Assembly: GCA_009927065.1 (NCBI GenBank)
Contig: RFNU01000193.1
Span: 1 to 28,628, forward strand
DNA: 28,628 bases
Reading direction: 5' to 3'
Origin: a bacterium
GTDB lineage: Bacteria; Pseudomonadota; Gammaproteobacteria; Berkiellales; Berkiellaceae
Shown: positions 15,639 to 23,499 of the stretch, piece by piece
How the letters are laid out: every line of letters begins with the position of its first letter
Numbering within the stretch: position 1 is the first letter of the stretch
Translations under genes and position numbers: made by a program
Notes under the pieces: generated by a model
Databases searched by the model: none
What the model was told of the DNA's origin: nothing
Seen by the model: only the letters and a program-made list of their open reading frames with translations

Positions 15639-15667
15639 ATTCTATCTAAAAATCAGAGTTGTGTCAA
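15639..15667 (-). promoter_or_regulatory. Near-consensus rnpB promoter
   Basis: On the minus strand a perfect TTGACA (15667-15662) and TAGAAT (15644-15639) are separated by 17 nt. Transcription would begin 7 nt after the -10 box, at the first base of helix P1. The promoter covers the last codons and the stop codon of rsmI. It is the strongest sigma70 signal in the window, as expected for an abundant stable RNA, and may also feed rsmH by readthrough. Confidence 0.85.
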
Positions 15668-16483
15668 AAAATCATACACTTGATTTTTCCTAACATCAAA
15701 ATGTTCGCTAATCCATTGCGATGTTTTTTTTACTCCTAAAAGAGTAGCAAGTGTTCGCGCAGGATTGTGCCAGTTTTCAGCCAGAGTCTTTTTTATTTCA
15801 ATAGCCATGATAAATTCACCTTTATCTGGAATTAAGGCGCCTATCTCAGCTGATAAAGATAAAAGCGTGCCACACCAAATTTGTTCATAGATCTTAGTCA
15901 ATTCTCTTCCAATATAGCATTGTGTTTCTTCAGGGAGTGTTTTCTTTATTGTATGTACTGTCCTCACAATACGCTGAGGACTTTCTAAAAAAACTAGCAA
16001 GTAATCTTCTGGATGATTTTGTTGCAATCGTTCTATAATACCTTTCTCTTTTCTCGGTAAAAAACCAACAAAATGAATAGGTTGAGCACAGTATGGAATA
16101 CAGCTTAAAAATGCTGTTAAAGAGCTAGCGCCAGGAATAGGAACAACAGACAAGTTATGTTGATGAGCGAAAGCGACGAGTTGATGACCAGGATCACAAA
16201 TACCAGGAGTTCCCGCATCACTTACAAAGGCTAAAGCTGCGCCTTTTTTAATTTCATTAACCATAAAATCTTTTAAAGAATATTCGGTATGTTCATTTGC
16301 ACATATCAGACGTTGATTCTTTAATAAGGAATAATGTGTTAAGAGTTTTTTTGTTTGTCGCGTATCTTCGCATAATATAAACTGCACAGATGATAGAGTA
16401 GAACGCGCGCGTTCAGTGATATCACCCAGATTCCCTATGGGTGTAGCTACAATATAAAGGCCAGGTTTGAGCGATGTTGACAA
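15653..16483 (-). CDS. rsmI: 16S rRNA (cytidine(1402)-2'-O)-methyltransferase
   Basis: RsmI adds the 2'-O-methyl group to C1402 of 16S rRNA, the same nucleotide that RsmH modifies on N4. It has 276 residues. The tetrapyrrole-methylase fold is shown by GLYIVATPIGNLGDIT, ILCEDTRQTKKLL, VSDAGTPGICDPG and VPIPGASSLTAFLS. The start is a TTG at 16483; a stop codon lies two codons upstream and no ATG precedes the conserved GLYIVATP segment. The first 10 bases overlap the divergent lpoA gene. A TTGATT-17-GATAAT promoter lies inside lpoA. Confidence 0.95.
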   Translation of the reverse strand: MSTSLKPGLYIVATPIGNLGDITERARSTLSSVQFILCEDTRQTKKLLTHYSLLKNQRLICANEHTEYSLKDFMVNEIKKGAALAFVSDAGTPGICDPGHQLVAFAHQHNLSVVPIPGASSLTAFLSCIPYCAQPIHFVGFLPRKEKGIIERLQQNHPEDYLLVFLESPQRIVRTVHTIKKTLPEETQCYIGRELTKIYEQIWCGTLLSLSAEIGALIPDKGEFIMAIEIKKTLAENWHNPARTLATLLGVKKTSQWISEHFDVRKNQVYDFLTQL

Positions 16484-17982
16484 GATTTATTCTCTTTTTA
16501 TTCCTTAGTGGTTGTGGGTATTATCAAGAAATATCATTACAAAATCAAACAGATTATGATCAGGCAATCGATAAAAAAGATCTTATTTATTTTTTACAAA
16601 CTCCAATGACAGCCCCCGGGCTCTATTATCTGATCAATGAAGATCTCAAATCTCCGCAATATGATGGATGCGCTATCGATCTTTTTATGATCGATTGGTT
16701 GTTAAAGGAAAAATTCTTAACTAGCGCAAATAAAAAAATTGAGCAATTTACACAACGACCTCGTTGTAAGAAGCTAGAAAAACTTAGTCTTTTAAAAAAA
16801 GCTGAGTTTTTTCTTGAAAAAAATCATGCACAAGAGGCGATTGATCTTTTACCATCAATCCTTAGTGATCTGCATGATCCGGCTTATAAAGATGCAGTCT
16901 CTTTATTAGCAATCTTGCTTGAGAAAAATCCAGATTTATTTGAAGTCGATCCGTCCTTAAAACGCATGAAAGATTTTTTTCACATTCTTCAGAGTGAATC
17001 AACCGACGATAATTTAAACAAAGGGTTAGAGCATCCTTTTTTTTATCATGTAAAAAAAGAACGTTATGCATCAGCTTCTAATAAAAAAACAATAGAAGGT
17101 ATTATTTTATTATATGACAATAAGTTGAATGACTCTTTTGTTGCAGGAATGATGAAGTCTTTTGAAGACTCCCACCTCTTAAGTTTTATTCAATTCTTCG
17201 ATATTAAGAAGGATAATGATCTCATTTTAAATCAGTTAAAACAGCGTCCGAATACTCTCTTGATAGGCTATCGTTTAAACCAATCCGTACCAAAGATATT
17301 GATCGATGCGGCAACGTATTCCATCATGATTGAAAGCCCATCTGTAGATTTGAGCGAAGATCATTATGTTATGGATTTTTCATTAAAGGCAGATCTTTCT
17401 TTGATTGGACAGCAAAGCTCTTCTGCTTATCCACAATTAGTGATTTATGATAAGGCCTATGAGCCTTATATCAATCAGAAAGAACTTGAAAAAATACCCA
17501 AGGTTTTTATTGACCAGAAAAACTTCCAGATTCAACTCAATAAAACACTTCAATTATCTGATAAAAAATACTTTTTCAAAGACTTATTTCATGAAGATGT
17601 TTATTACATTCAGCAACCCAAAATGTTGCCGTTTCAGGTTTTATTGCTTTTAGAGCCTTCATTAGCGCGTTTAGTGTACCCTTATCTTTTGTATTGGGGG
17701 CAGGAGCAAACAGGCTTTATCGCCACAAATGAAATTTTATCAGGCGAGCAACAACTTGATAAAACTCTTAGTGGCTTGTGGATGTTAACCAACCCTTCAA
17801 GTAGCAAATTGAATCAGCCGTATGAATACTTCGTTGGGATCGATGTGATCTCCATCATTAACCGTATACGTTGGTTTAGTATTTATGATAGTTATGTCTA
17901 TCATGGTCTTTTGGGCCGTTATTCATTAGATGGGCAGACTATAAAAAAAGATTTGAAGATAACAAAGTACAAGACAAGATAA
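16474..17982 (+). CDS. lpoA: Penicillin-binding protein activator, LpoA-like lipoprotein
   Basis: Outer-membrane lipoprotein that reaches through the periplasm to activate class A penicillin-binding protein PBP1A. The start is fixed, because an in-frame TGA lies one codon before the ATG. The signal peptide is very short: the lipobox LSGC places the lipidated cysteine at residue 14. Residues 25-180 are helical repeats, as in the TPR-like part of LpoA. Residues 200-490 look like the two-lobed periplasmic-binding-protein fold. At 502 residues it is much shorter than E. coli LpoA (678) and strongly diverged; the call rests on architecture and the rsmI-lpoA neighbourhood. It is followed by ftsI after 13 nt, so the two are probably one operon. 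Confidence 0.78.
   Translation: MLTRFILFLFLSGCGYYQEISLQNQTDYDQAIDKKDLIYFLQTPMTAPGLYYLINEDLKSPQYDGCAIDLFMIDWLLKEKFLTSANKKIEQFTQRPRCKKLEKLSLLKKAEFFLEKNHAQEAIDLLPSILSDLHDPAYKDAVSLLAILLEKNPDLFEVDPSLKRMKDFFHILQSESTDDNLNKGLEHPFFYHVKKERYASASNKKTIEGIILLYDNKLNDSFVAGMMKSFEDSHLLSFIQFFDIKKDNDLILNQLKQRPNTLLIGYRLNQSVPKILIDAATYSIMIESPSVDLSEDHYVMDFSLKADLSLIGQQSSSAYPQLVIYDKAYEPYINQKELEKIPKVFIDQKNFQIQLNKTLQLSDKKYFFKDLFHEDVYYIQQPKMLPFQVLLLLEPSLARLVYPYLLYWGQEQTGFIATNEILSGEQQLDKTLSGLWMLTNPSSSKLNQPYEYFVGIDVISIINRIRWFSIYDSYVYHGLLGRYSLDGQTIKKDLKITKYKTR
16520..16548 (-). promoter_or_regulatory. Candidate rsmI promoter inside lpoA
   Basis: On the minus strand TTGATT (16548-16543) and GATAAT (16525-16520) are exactly 17 nt apart, matching consensus at four and five of six positions. 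It would give a leader of about 30 nt before the rsmI TTG. It lies wholly within the 5' coding part of lpoA, as must be so because the two genes overlap head to head. Confidence 0.5.
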
Positions 17983-17995
17983 AGGTTGCATTCTT

Positions 17996-19672
17996 ATGGC
18001 AGAGCATTTTGATTTATTAAGAGAACAGCATCGATTCAATGTTGGCCGTTTTGTGACATTAGTCGTTGTTGTGATCTTGGCTTATGTTGTTTTGCTGACT
18101 CGCTTACTTATTGTGACTTATTTTGATCATGAATTTTGGCTTGATAAACGTCAAAGAAGATTTATAGTCCAACAGAATTTTCCCACTCATCGGCAAAAAA
18201 TTCTTGATAAGAATAATTTTCTTTTGGCTACACATCTAAAAACCTTATCACTCGGATGGCAGCCAGCTTACTATGATCAACTAACAGAAGATAATAAATC
18301 TTTTTTATCTTTACTACTCGATCAAGATATTAACTCTCTAGACGAAGCATTACAACGTCCCAAGAAATTTATTTATCTAAAAAGAAAAATATTATTAAGC
18401 GCAGAAAACCTTTTGAGATTAAAAAAAATTCAAGGAGTTTTTGTTTTTAATGAAGATAAAAGATTTTATCCATTAGAAGATCATACTGCTCAATTACTGG
18501 GTTTTTTAAATATTGACAATCATGGCGCTGAAGGAGTTGAATTTGCTTTTGATCATCAATTGCATTCCAAACCATTTTTTAGAAAAAAGCTGCGCGATCC
18601 GAAAGGCAGAGTTTTGATGTATGAGGATGTTGTTTATCCCCATCAGACTTCGTTAAATCTTTCTATAGATTCCCGATTTCAAACAATCATTTTTAATGGA
18701 TTAGAGCATTATTACAAAAAACATAAAGTAGCATCATTCTCAGCGATTTTGGTAGATGCTCAAACTGCAGCACTTCTAGCTGTTGGATCCTACCCGTCCT
18801 TTAACCCTAATCAAAATCAACAGTACCATTTGGGGTATCGCTTAAAACCTTTTTTAGATTCTTATGAGCCGGGATCAACGATGAAGCCTTTTTCTGTAGC
18901 ATGTGTTTTATCAAAGCATCCTGAAAGCATTAATGATTTTCATATCAAAACCACTCCTGGTTATTTTATGCTTGACGGGCATAAAATCACGGATGTTACT
19001 AAAAGAGAAGAGATTAATCTGATTGATATTTTATTATATTCATCCAATATTGGTTTAACACGATTACTTCAACAATATACAGACTGTGATCTTGAGGGGT
19101 GTCTTAAAAAATTTGGCTTTGACTCTTTGACGGAAATTGAGTTGTTCAATGAGGTTGGGCCATATTATCCTGCGAAAATTAAAGCAGGCAGTTTTGTTGA
19201 GGCCACGCTCTCATTTGGTTATGGATTGCAGATCAATTTAGCTCAATTGGCTCGTGCCTATACAGTTTTAGCCAATCATGGAGTTTTAAAACCAATGACG
19301 TTGTTGAAAGATAATATAGTTAAATATCAGGGCAATCAAGTAATAGAATCTCATGTCGCTGATGCAATAAAAAACATTTTACAGCGAGTTGTCGAAGAGG
19401 GTTCAGGGAAAAAAGCATATTTAAAAGATTATTCTATAGCTGGTAAAACAGGTACTGCGCAGCGCGTAGGTTTACACGGTTATGAGCAGCGTTATCATGC
19501 TTTTTTTGCAGCCATATTTCCTGTGGAACATCCTCGTTATGTTCTTATTATTCATGCAGACGATCCTCAAGGACAAATTTATGGTGGGCAAATTTGCGCA
19601 CCACTCGCTAAAGACCTTATACCAAAACTACTAGCGGTCAGTGAAGTTCCTAGTTATGCTAGATCGCACTAA
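17996..19672 (+). CDS. ftsI: Peptidoglycan D,D-transpeptidase FtsI (PBP3)
   Basis: Class B penicillin-binding protein that cross-links septal peptidoglycan with FtsW. It has 558 residues (E. coli 588). A single membrane helix spans about 20-42. The pedestal domain includes RDPKGRVLMYEDV. The three penicillin-binding motifs are intact: S294-T-M-K297 (nucleophile Ser), S349-S-N351 and K484-T-G-T487. It normally follows ftsL; here it sits upstream of an inverted mraY, and ftsL comes about 1 kb later. The last 14 bases overlap the convergent mraY. AAAGG lies 10 nt before the ATG. Confidence 0.96.
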   Translation: MAEHFDLLREQHRFNVGRFVTLVVVVILAYVVLLTRLLIVTYFDHEFWLDKRQRRFIVQQNFPTHRQKILDKNNFLLATHLKTLSLGWQPAYYDQLTEDNKSFLSLLLDQDINSLDEALQRPKKFIYLKRKILLSAENLLRLKKIQGVFVFNEDKRFYPLEDHTAQLLGFLNIDNHGAEGVEFAFDHQLHSKPFFRKKLRDPKGRVLMYEDVVYPHQTSLNLSIDSRFQTIIFNGLEHYYKKHKVASFSAILVDAQTAALLAVGSYPSFNPNQNQQYHLGYRLKPFLDSYEPGSTMKPFSVACVLSKHPESINDFHIKTTPGYFMLDGHKITDVTKREEINLIDILLYSSNIGLTRLLQQYTDCDLEGCLKKFGFDSLTEIELFNEVGPYYPAKIKAGSFVEATLSFGYGLQINLAQLARAYTVLANHGVLKPMTLLKDNIVKYQGNQVIESHVADAIKNILQRVVEEGSGKKAYLKDYSIAGKTGTAQRVGLHGYEQRYHAFFAAIFPVEHPRYVLIIHADDPQGQIYGGQICAPLAKDLIPKLLAVSEVPSYARSH

Positions 19673-20624
19673 AAATTGAATAAGCAAACATAATAAAGCA
19701 ACAAGTGTTAATGATAAAAAATCTTAATGTTATATGAGATTCATGATAACCAGATTGCTCAAAATGATGGTGCAAGGGTGTCATTTTGAAAATCCGTTTT
19801 CCTCTTAATCGATAGCTGGCGACCTGTAAAATCACAGATATTGTTTCTAGTACAGGAATAATGAGCGTTCCAATTAATAATAGAGGGGCATTGAATATGC
19901 AAAAAAGAGAACATAATGATCCACCCAGACCCATCGATCCTGCATCACCCATGAAAATAGATGCTCGATAACTATTAAACAGTAAAAACGATAAAAGAGA
20001 TCCAATATTAGAAGCGGTTAAAGCAGAAGCTGCACTGTATTGCTCGGGTGTTAAAGAGCTACTGATCTTTAACATGATGCTGAGCATGACTGTCCAAACT
20101 CCAAGCAGAATAAGGGTTAAAAGACCATCAAGACCATCTGTTAAGTTGATGGCATTAGTTGTACCAGCGTATGCGCCGAGATTTAAAACAAGCCATATTA
20201 AAAAAGGCAACTGCAACCATCCAATCATAGGAATATAGGTACTTATAGCAGGTGCTAATATAGGCATACTGATTATAAGATAGCTAGCAATAATCAGCTG
20301 AATAAACATTTTGAGTCGTGCTGAGATGCCATTTTTTATTTTGTTTATTTTAATAATGTCGTCAAGCAAGCCCAATAAGAAGAACAAGATAAGTGCTTTT
20401 AGATAAAAAACAACGATAGGGTTTTTTGTCAAAGGCATTAGAGATACGCATTGAGCCGTTGCTAAAGAGATGCCGCCCAACGTTGGCGTTCCTTTTTTAT
20501 CAAGGTGCTGCTTAGGTCCTTCTGAACGAATAAATTGACTAATTGAAAGTTTTTTTTGAATTACAATTAAAAATGTTGTTAAAAGAGTTGTTATAATAAA
20601 ACTTATTAATCCTATAAAAATCAT
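19659..20624 (-). CDS. mraY: Phospho-N-acetylmuramoyl-pentapeptide transferase
   Basis: Integral membrane enzyme that moves phospho-MurNAc-pentapeptide from UDP to undecaprenyl phosphate, making lipid I. It has 321 residues and about ten membrane helices. The active-site residues are D88-D89 (LLDD), NLTDGLDG (160-167), FMGDAGS with D227, and the HHH triplet 285-287 in TPLHHHFE. Gammaproteobacterial MraY is usually about 360 residues; this one is closer in length to the form of Gram-positive bacteria. The gene is reversed inside the dcw cluster. The start codon lacks a Shine-Dalgarno sequence and is 29 nt from the divergent ftsL. The 3' end overlaps ftsI by 14 bases. Confidence 0.95.
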   Translation of the reverse strand: MIFIGLISFIITTLLTTFLIVIQKKLSISQFIRSEGPKQHLDKKGTPTLGGISLATAQCVSLMPLTKNPIVVFYLKALILFFLLGLLDDIIKINKIKNGISARLKMFIQLIIASYLIISMPILAPAISTYIPMIGWLQLPFLIWLVLNLGAYAGTTNAINLTDGLDGLLTLILLGVWTVMLSIMLKISSSLTPEQYSAASALTASNIGSLLSFLLFNSYRASIFMGDAGSMGLGGSLCSLFCIFNAPLLLIGTLIIPVLETISVILQVASYRLRGKRIFKMTPLHHHFEQSGYHESHITLRFFIINTCCFIMFAYSIFSAI

Positions 20625-20653
20625 TTTATGAAGGAGTTATTAAAATTAATCTT

Positions 20654-20908
20654 ATGGTAAGAAAGATTTTTTCTTTTTTCAATAAAGTATTATTGTTTAT
20701 AATTTTTATTGAAATTGGATTGTTAATAAATCTTCAACATCATCTTCAAGTTCTCACCGCTAAAACTTATCTTTTTGATGAATCTTGTTTGGATTTACAA
20801 GATAAAATCATTGAGCAAGAGAGAAAACTTTGGCATGCTAAGAGACATCAAAATATTTTGACATGTGCCCAAGAACAAGGATTAGTTACAGTTATTAAAA
20901 GGGAATAA
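20654..20908 (+). CDS. ftsL: Cell division protein FtsL
   Basis: Small bitopic divisome protein that pairs with FtsB and helps activate FtsWI. It has 84 residues with a very short cytosolic end, one membrane helix (about 10-27) and a periplasmic coiled-coil-like segment. The juxtamembrane stretch NLQHHLQVLTAK matches the AHHTRLLTAQ region of E. coli FtsL. The final AQEQGLVTVIKRE is also of FtsL type. Its place just before murE supports the call. No Shine-Dalgarno sequence lies at the normal distance; AAGGAG is 17 nt before the ATG, inside a 10-codon frame (20628-20660) that ends just past the ftsL start. Confidence 0.85.
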   Translation: MVRKIFSFFNKVLLFIIFIEIGLLINLQHHLQVLTAKTYLFDESCLDLQDKIIEQERKLWHAKRHQNILTCAQEQGLVTVIKRE

Positions 20909-20913
20909 TAGAA

Positions 20914-22200
20914 TTGAAATCAAATGATATCATTAGAAGTGATTGTCGACAAATACAAATAGGTGATGATTATTTATGTCTGGCAAAGCACGTTAGCTTA
21001 GCTGAAAAACTGATTTTTGAGGCTCGTAGAAAAGGAGCAAGACGATGTTTTTCTTGGCACTATATCAATAAGCCCTGGCATAAACAGCTTAGGATAAACA
21101 GTACTCATAGAAATGAGTTCATTGATGATTACTATCAAAATCATCTTCCTCTTAATATTATTGCTATCACTGGAACAAATGGTAAAACATCAACAACATG
21201 TCTTTTGCAACGCGCCCTAGAATTAAGAGGTTATAGTGCTTTATTAATGGGCACGATAGGCATGAGATTTTCGACTAAAGACTCATGGAGTTATACAGGA
21301 TTAACAACAGCCGATTACGCAGATATTCGAGCAGCCCTGAAAATGGCCAATCAGCGTTCTATTCCTTTTATGATCATGGAAGCTTCATCGCATGCCTTAG
21401 CTCAACGTAGATTAGGCTCTTTATCATTTTTTGCTGTCGGCTCGACCACAGTGACGCTTGATGATCATTTAGAGTACCATAAAACAGAGCGTCACTATCT
21501 TCAAAGCAAAGCTAAACTTTTTACAGATTATGAATCTGCAATAAAAGTCTTGGATTACAAAAATGCCTTACTACCCTATCTACCAATGCTTGTCACAACA
21601 TATGCTCCCAAACAGCTGAAAAATTGCTCTTTAAAAACGCATTTACAATCTAAGAATATTCAATTAGCTCAAGAAATCTTATCAAAAGCCAATATCTCAA
21701 CTCCAATCCATTTAGATCATTGGGTTCAGTCATCGTTGATTAAGGGGCGTTTCGAAGAGTTTTTTTGGTCAAGCAATAGAACGGTGATTGTTGATTTCGC
21801 ACATACTCCTGAAGCGTTAAAATATCTTTTAAGCGGGCTTGCTCATATTCCATTCAGTCATCGATGGTTAATTTTTGGTTGTGGTGGTCAGCGTGATCGT
21901 TCTAAAAGATTTGAAATGGTTCAGGTAGCTAAGCAATATATAGATAACATTATTATTACATCAGATAATCCTAGACATGAACCTTTTGATCAAATTGTAG
22001 CGGATATGTGCTCAGCAATAAGTCGGCATGATCTGATGATTATTGAAGATAGAGCAGCAGCCATTAATTATGCTCATACTCATGCACCTTATGGATCTTT
22101 AGTCGTTATAGCAGGTAAAGGTCATGAAGAATCTCAAGTCATAGGTTCACGTTCTATACAATATAGTGATTTAAAAGAAGCAGAGCAATATGTTGAATAA
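20914..22200 (+). CDS. murE: UDP-MurNAc-L-Ala-D-Glu--meso-DAP ligase
   Basis: Adds meso-diaminopimelate, the third residue of the stem peptide. It has 428 residues, well short of the usual 490 or so. Both the N-terminal UDP-binding domain (GTNGKTST already at 87-94) and the middle of the central domain are reduced. Retained motifs are EASSHALAQRRL, DDHLEYH (185-189 region), QSKAKLF with the probable carbamylated Lys, DFAHTPEAL, GCGGQRDRSKR and DNPR at 351-354. DNPR indicates DAP rather than lysine. The start is TTG at 20914, since no in-frame ATG precedes the P-loop; GGG lies 10 nt upstream. It overlaps murF by 11 nt. Confidence 0.94.
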   Translation: MKSNDIIRSDCRQIQIGDDYLCLAKHVSLAEKLIFEARRKGARRCFSWHYINKPWHKQLRINSTHRNEFIDDYYQNHLPLNIIAITGTNGKTSTTCLLQRALELRGYSALLMGTIGMRFSTKDSWSYTGLTTADYADIRAALKMANQRSIPFMIMEASSHALAQRRLGSLSFFAVGSTTVTLDDHLEYHKTERHYLQSKAKLFTDYESAIKVLDYKNALLPYLPMLVTTYAPKQLKNCSLKTHLQSKNIQLAQEILSKANISTPIHLDHWVQSSLIKGRFEEFFWSSNRTVIVDFAHTPEALKYLLSGLAHIPFSHRWLIFGCGGQRDRSKRFEMVQVAKQYIDNIIITSDNPRHEPFDQIVADMCSAISRHDLMIIEDRAAAINYAHTHAPYGSLVVIAGKGHEESQVIGSRSIQYSDLKEAEQYVE

Positions 22201-23479
22201 TTTAAAGATTTATTTTCCAGACGCAATTTTTCATCAAATATCAGAAGACGAGATTTTTCATGGACTTTGTCATGATACAAGATGCATTCAAAAGGGCGAT
22301 GTTTTTTTAGCACTCAAAGGACAATATGATCATGGAGTTCACTTTGCTCATCAAGCTTACAATAACGGATCGATAGCCATTCTTGTTGATATCAAACATC
22401 AGCATCTTGTCAATGGGCCAAAGATTATCGTACCAGATGTTTTAAAAGCGGCTTATACTTGTGCAAGCATGCGTAGAAAAAATTACCCTTTCAACATAGC
22501 AGCTGTTACTGGGACTGCGGGTAAAACTTCAACAAAAGAATATTTAGCACAAATTGCTTCGAACGAAAAAGTTTTTACAACTTATGCTAATTGGAATAAC
22601 TTACTAGGTTTGATTATTAATTTAAGTCGTCTCAACGATCATGTCCCTTATAATTTGTTTGAATTAGGCATATCCGCTGAAGGAGAAATGCAAGAGCTTG
22701 TTGATCTTTTAAAGCCAGATATAGCCTTGATCACAACTATAGGGCATGGACATTTAGAAGGATTAAAATCTTTAGAACACGTTGCTTTTGAAAAACAAAA
22801 AATAGCTCAGCAAGCATACATTCGGTTAACAACACAGCAGGCTCTGCCGTTCCTTGATAAGTCTGAATCCTGGAAGGTTGTTGATCATGAAAGTTTTGTT
22901 TTATCATCTCAGTTTGATCAAACAAGATCTCTTTTAAAAACGACATTACAGTCTAATCAGATGATTTTTACTGTTGAAACAAATGGTTTTTTTCATTTAC
23001 CGTCATTTGCTCTTGCTATGGAAGTCCTGCATGTACAAGGCATGCCTGTATATGAAAGAGATAGAGTTTTAAGATTGGATGTCCCGATAGGTAGGGGGCG
23101 TTTTATCAAAAAGGGCGATTATCTTTATATTGATGACACTTATAACGCTAATCCTCTTTCTCTTAAGAGTCTTTTTTTTAACTTACAAAAACTTGAAGCT
23201 CCCTCTATCCTTGTATTAGGAGATCTCGCTGAATTAGGCTCCTATACAGAAGACTCTCTTAAAAATTTTTTTCAAGTTACAAAAAGTTACCCGCTCATAA
23301 AATGTCTTTATTATGGACCTCATCAAGCGATGATGAAATCATTTGGATTTGAAGTGATGACCAATGAAAATGATTTAATAAAAACAATAGAGGCTTCAAC
23401 ATCAAAAATAGTAGCTTTTAAAGGCTCTAGAGTCAGTAGGCTGGATCAGCTCTTACAAACCATGATAGCCAGAATATAA
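22190..23479 (+). CDS. murF: UDP-MurNAc-tripeptide--D-Ala-D-Ala ligase
   Basis: Adds the D-Ala-D-Ala dipeptide, giving the UDP-MurNAc-pentapeptide that MraY uses. It has 429 residues (E. coli 452). The N-terminal domain shows HDTRCIQKGDVFLALKG. The ATP loop is GTAGKTST (108-115). NWNNLLGL, the MurF-specific DDTYNANPLS, GDLAELG and KGSRVSRLD follow in order. It overlaps murE at its start and is followed after 20 nt by murD, skipping the place where mraY normally lies. Confidence 0.95.
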   Translation: MLNNLKIYFPDAIFHQISEDEIFHGLCHDTRCIQKGDVFLALKGQYDHGVHFAHQAYNNGSIAILVDIKHQHLVNGPKIIVPDVLKAAYTCASMRRKNYPFNIAAVTGTAGKTSTKEYLAQIASNEKVFTTYANWNNLLGLIINLSRLNDHVPYNLFELGISAEGEMQELVDLLKPDIALITTIGHGHLEGLKSLEHVAFEKQKIAQQAYIRLTTQQALPFLDKSESWKVVDHESFVLSSQFDQTRSLLKTTLQSNQMIFTVETNGFFHLPSFALAMEVLHVQGMPVYERDRVLRLDVPIGRGRFIKKGDYLYIDDTYNANPLSLKSLFFNLQKLEAPSILVLGDLAELGSYTEDSLKNFFQVTKSYPLIKCLYYGPHQAMMKSFGFEVMTNENDLIKTIEASTSKIVAFKGSRVSRLDQLLQTMIARI

Positions 23480-23499
23480 AAAGGATAAGGTTAGATCTG

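Noticed and set aside
15436..15649. Two plus-strand open frames of 67 and 62 codons
   Set aside because: They lie wholly inside RNase P RNA on the other strand, whose conserved blocks explain the sequence.
20592..20597. Perfect TATAAT on the plus strand as an ftsL-mur operon promoter
   Set aside because: No acceptable -35 box lies 16-18 nt upstream and it falls inside the AT-rich 5' part of mraY, so it may be chance.
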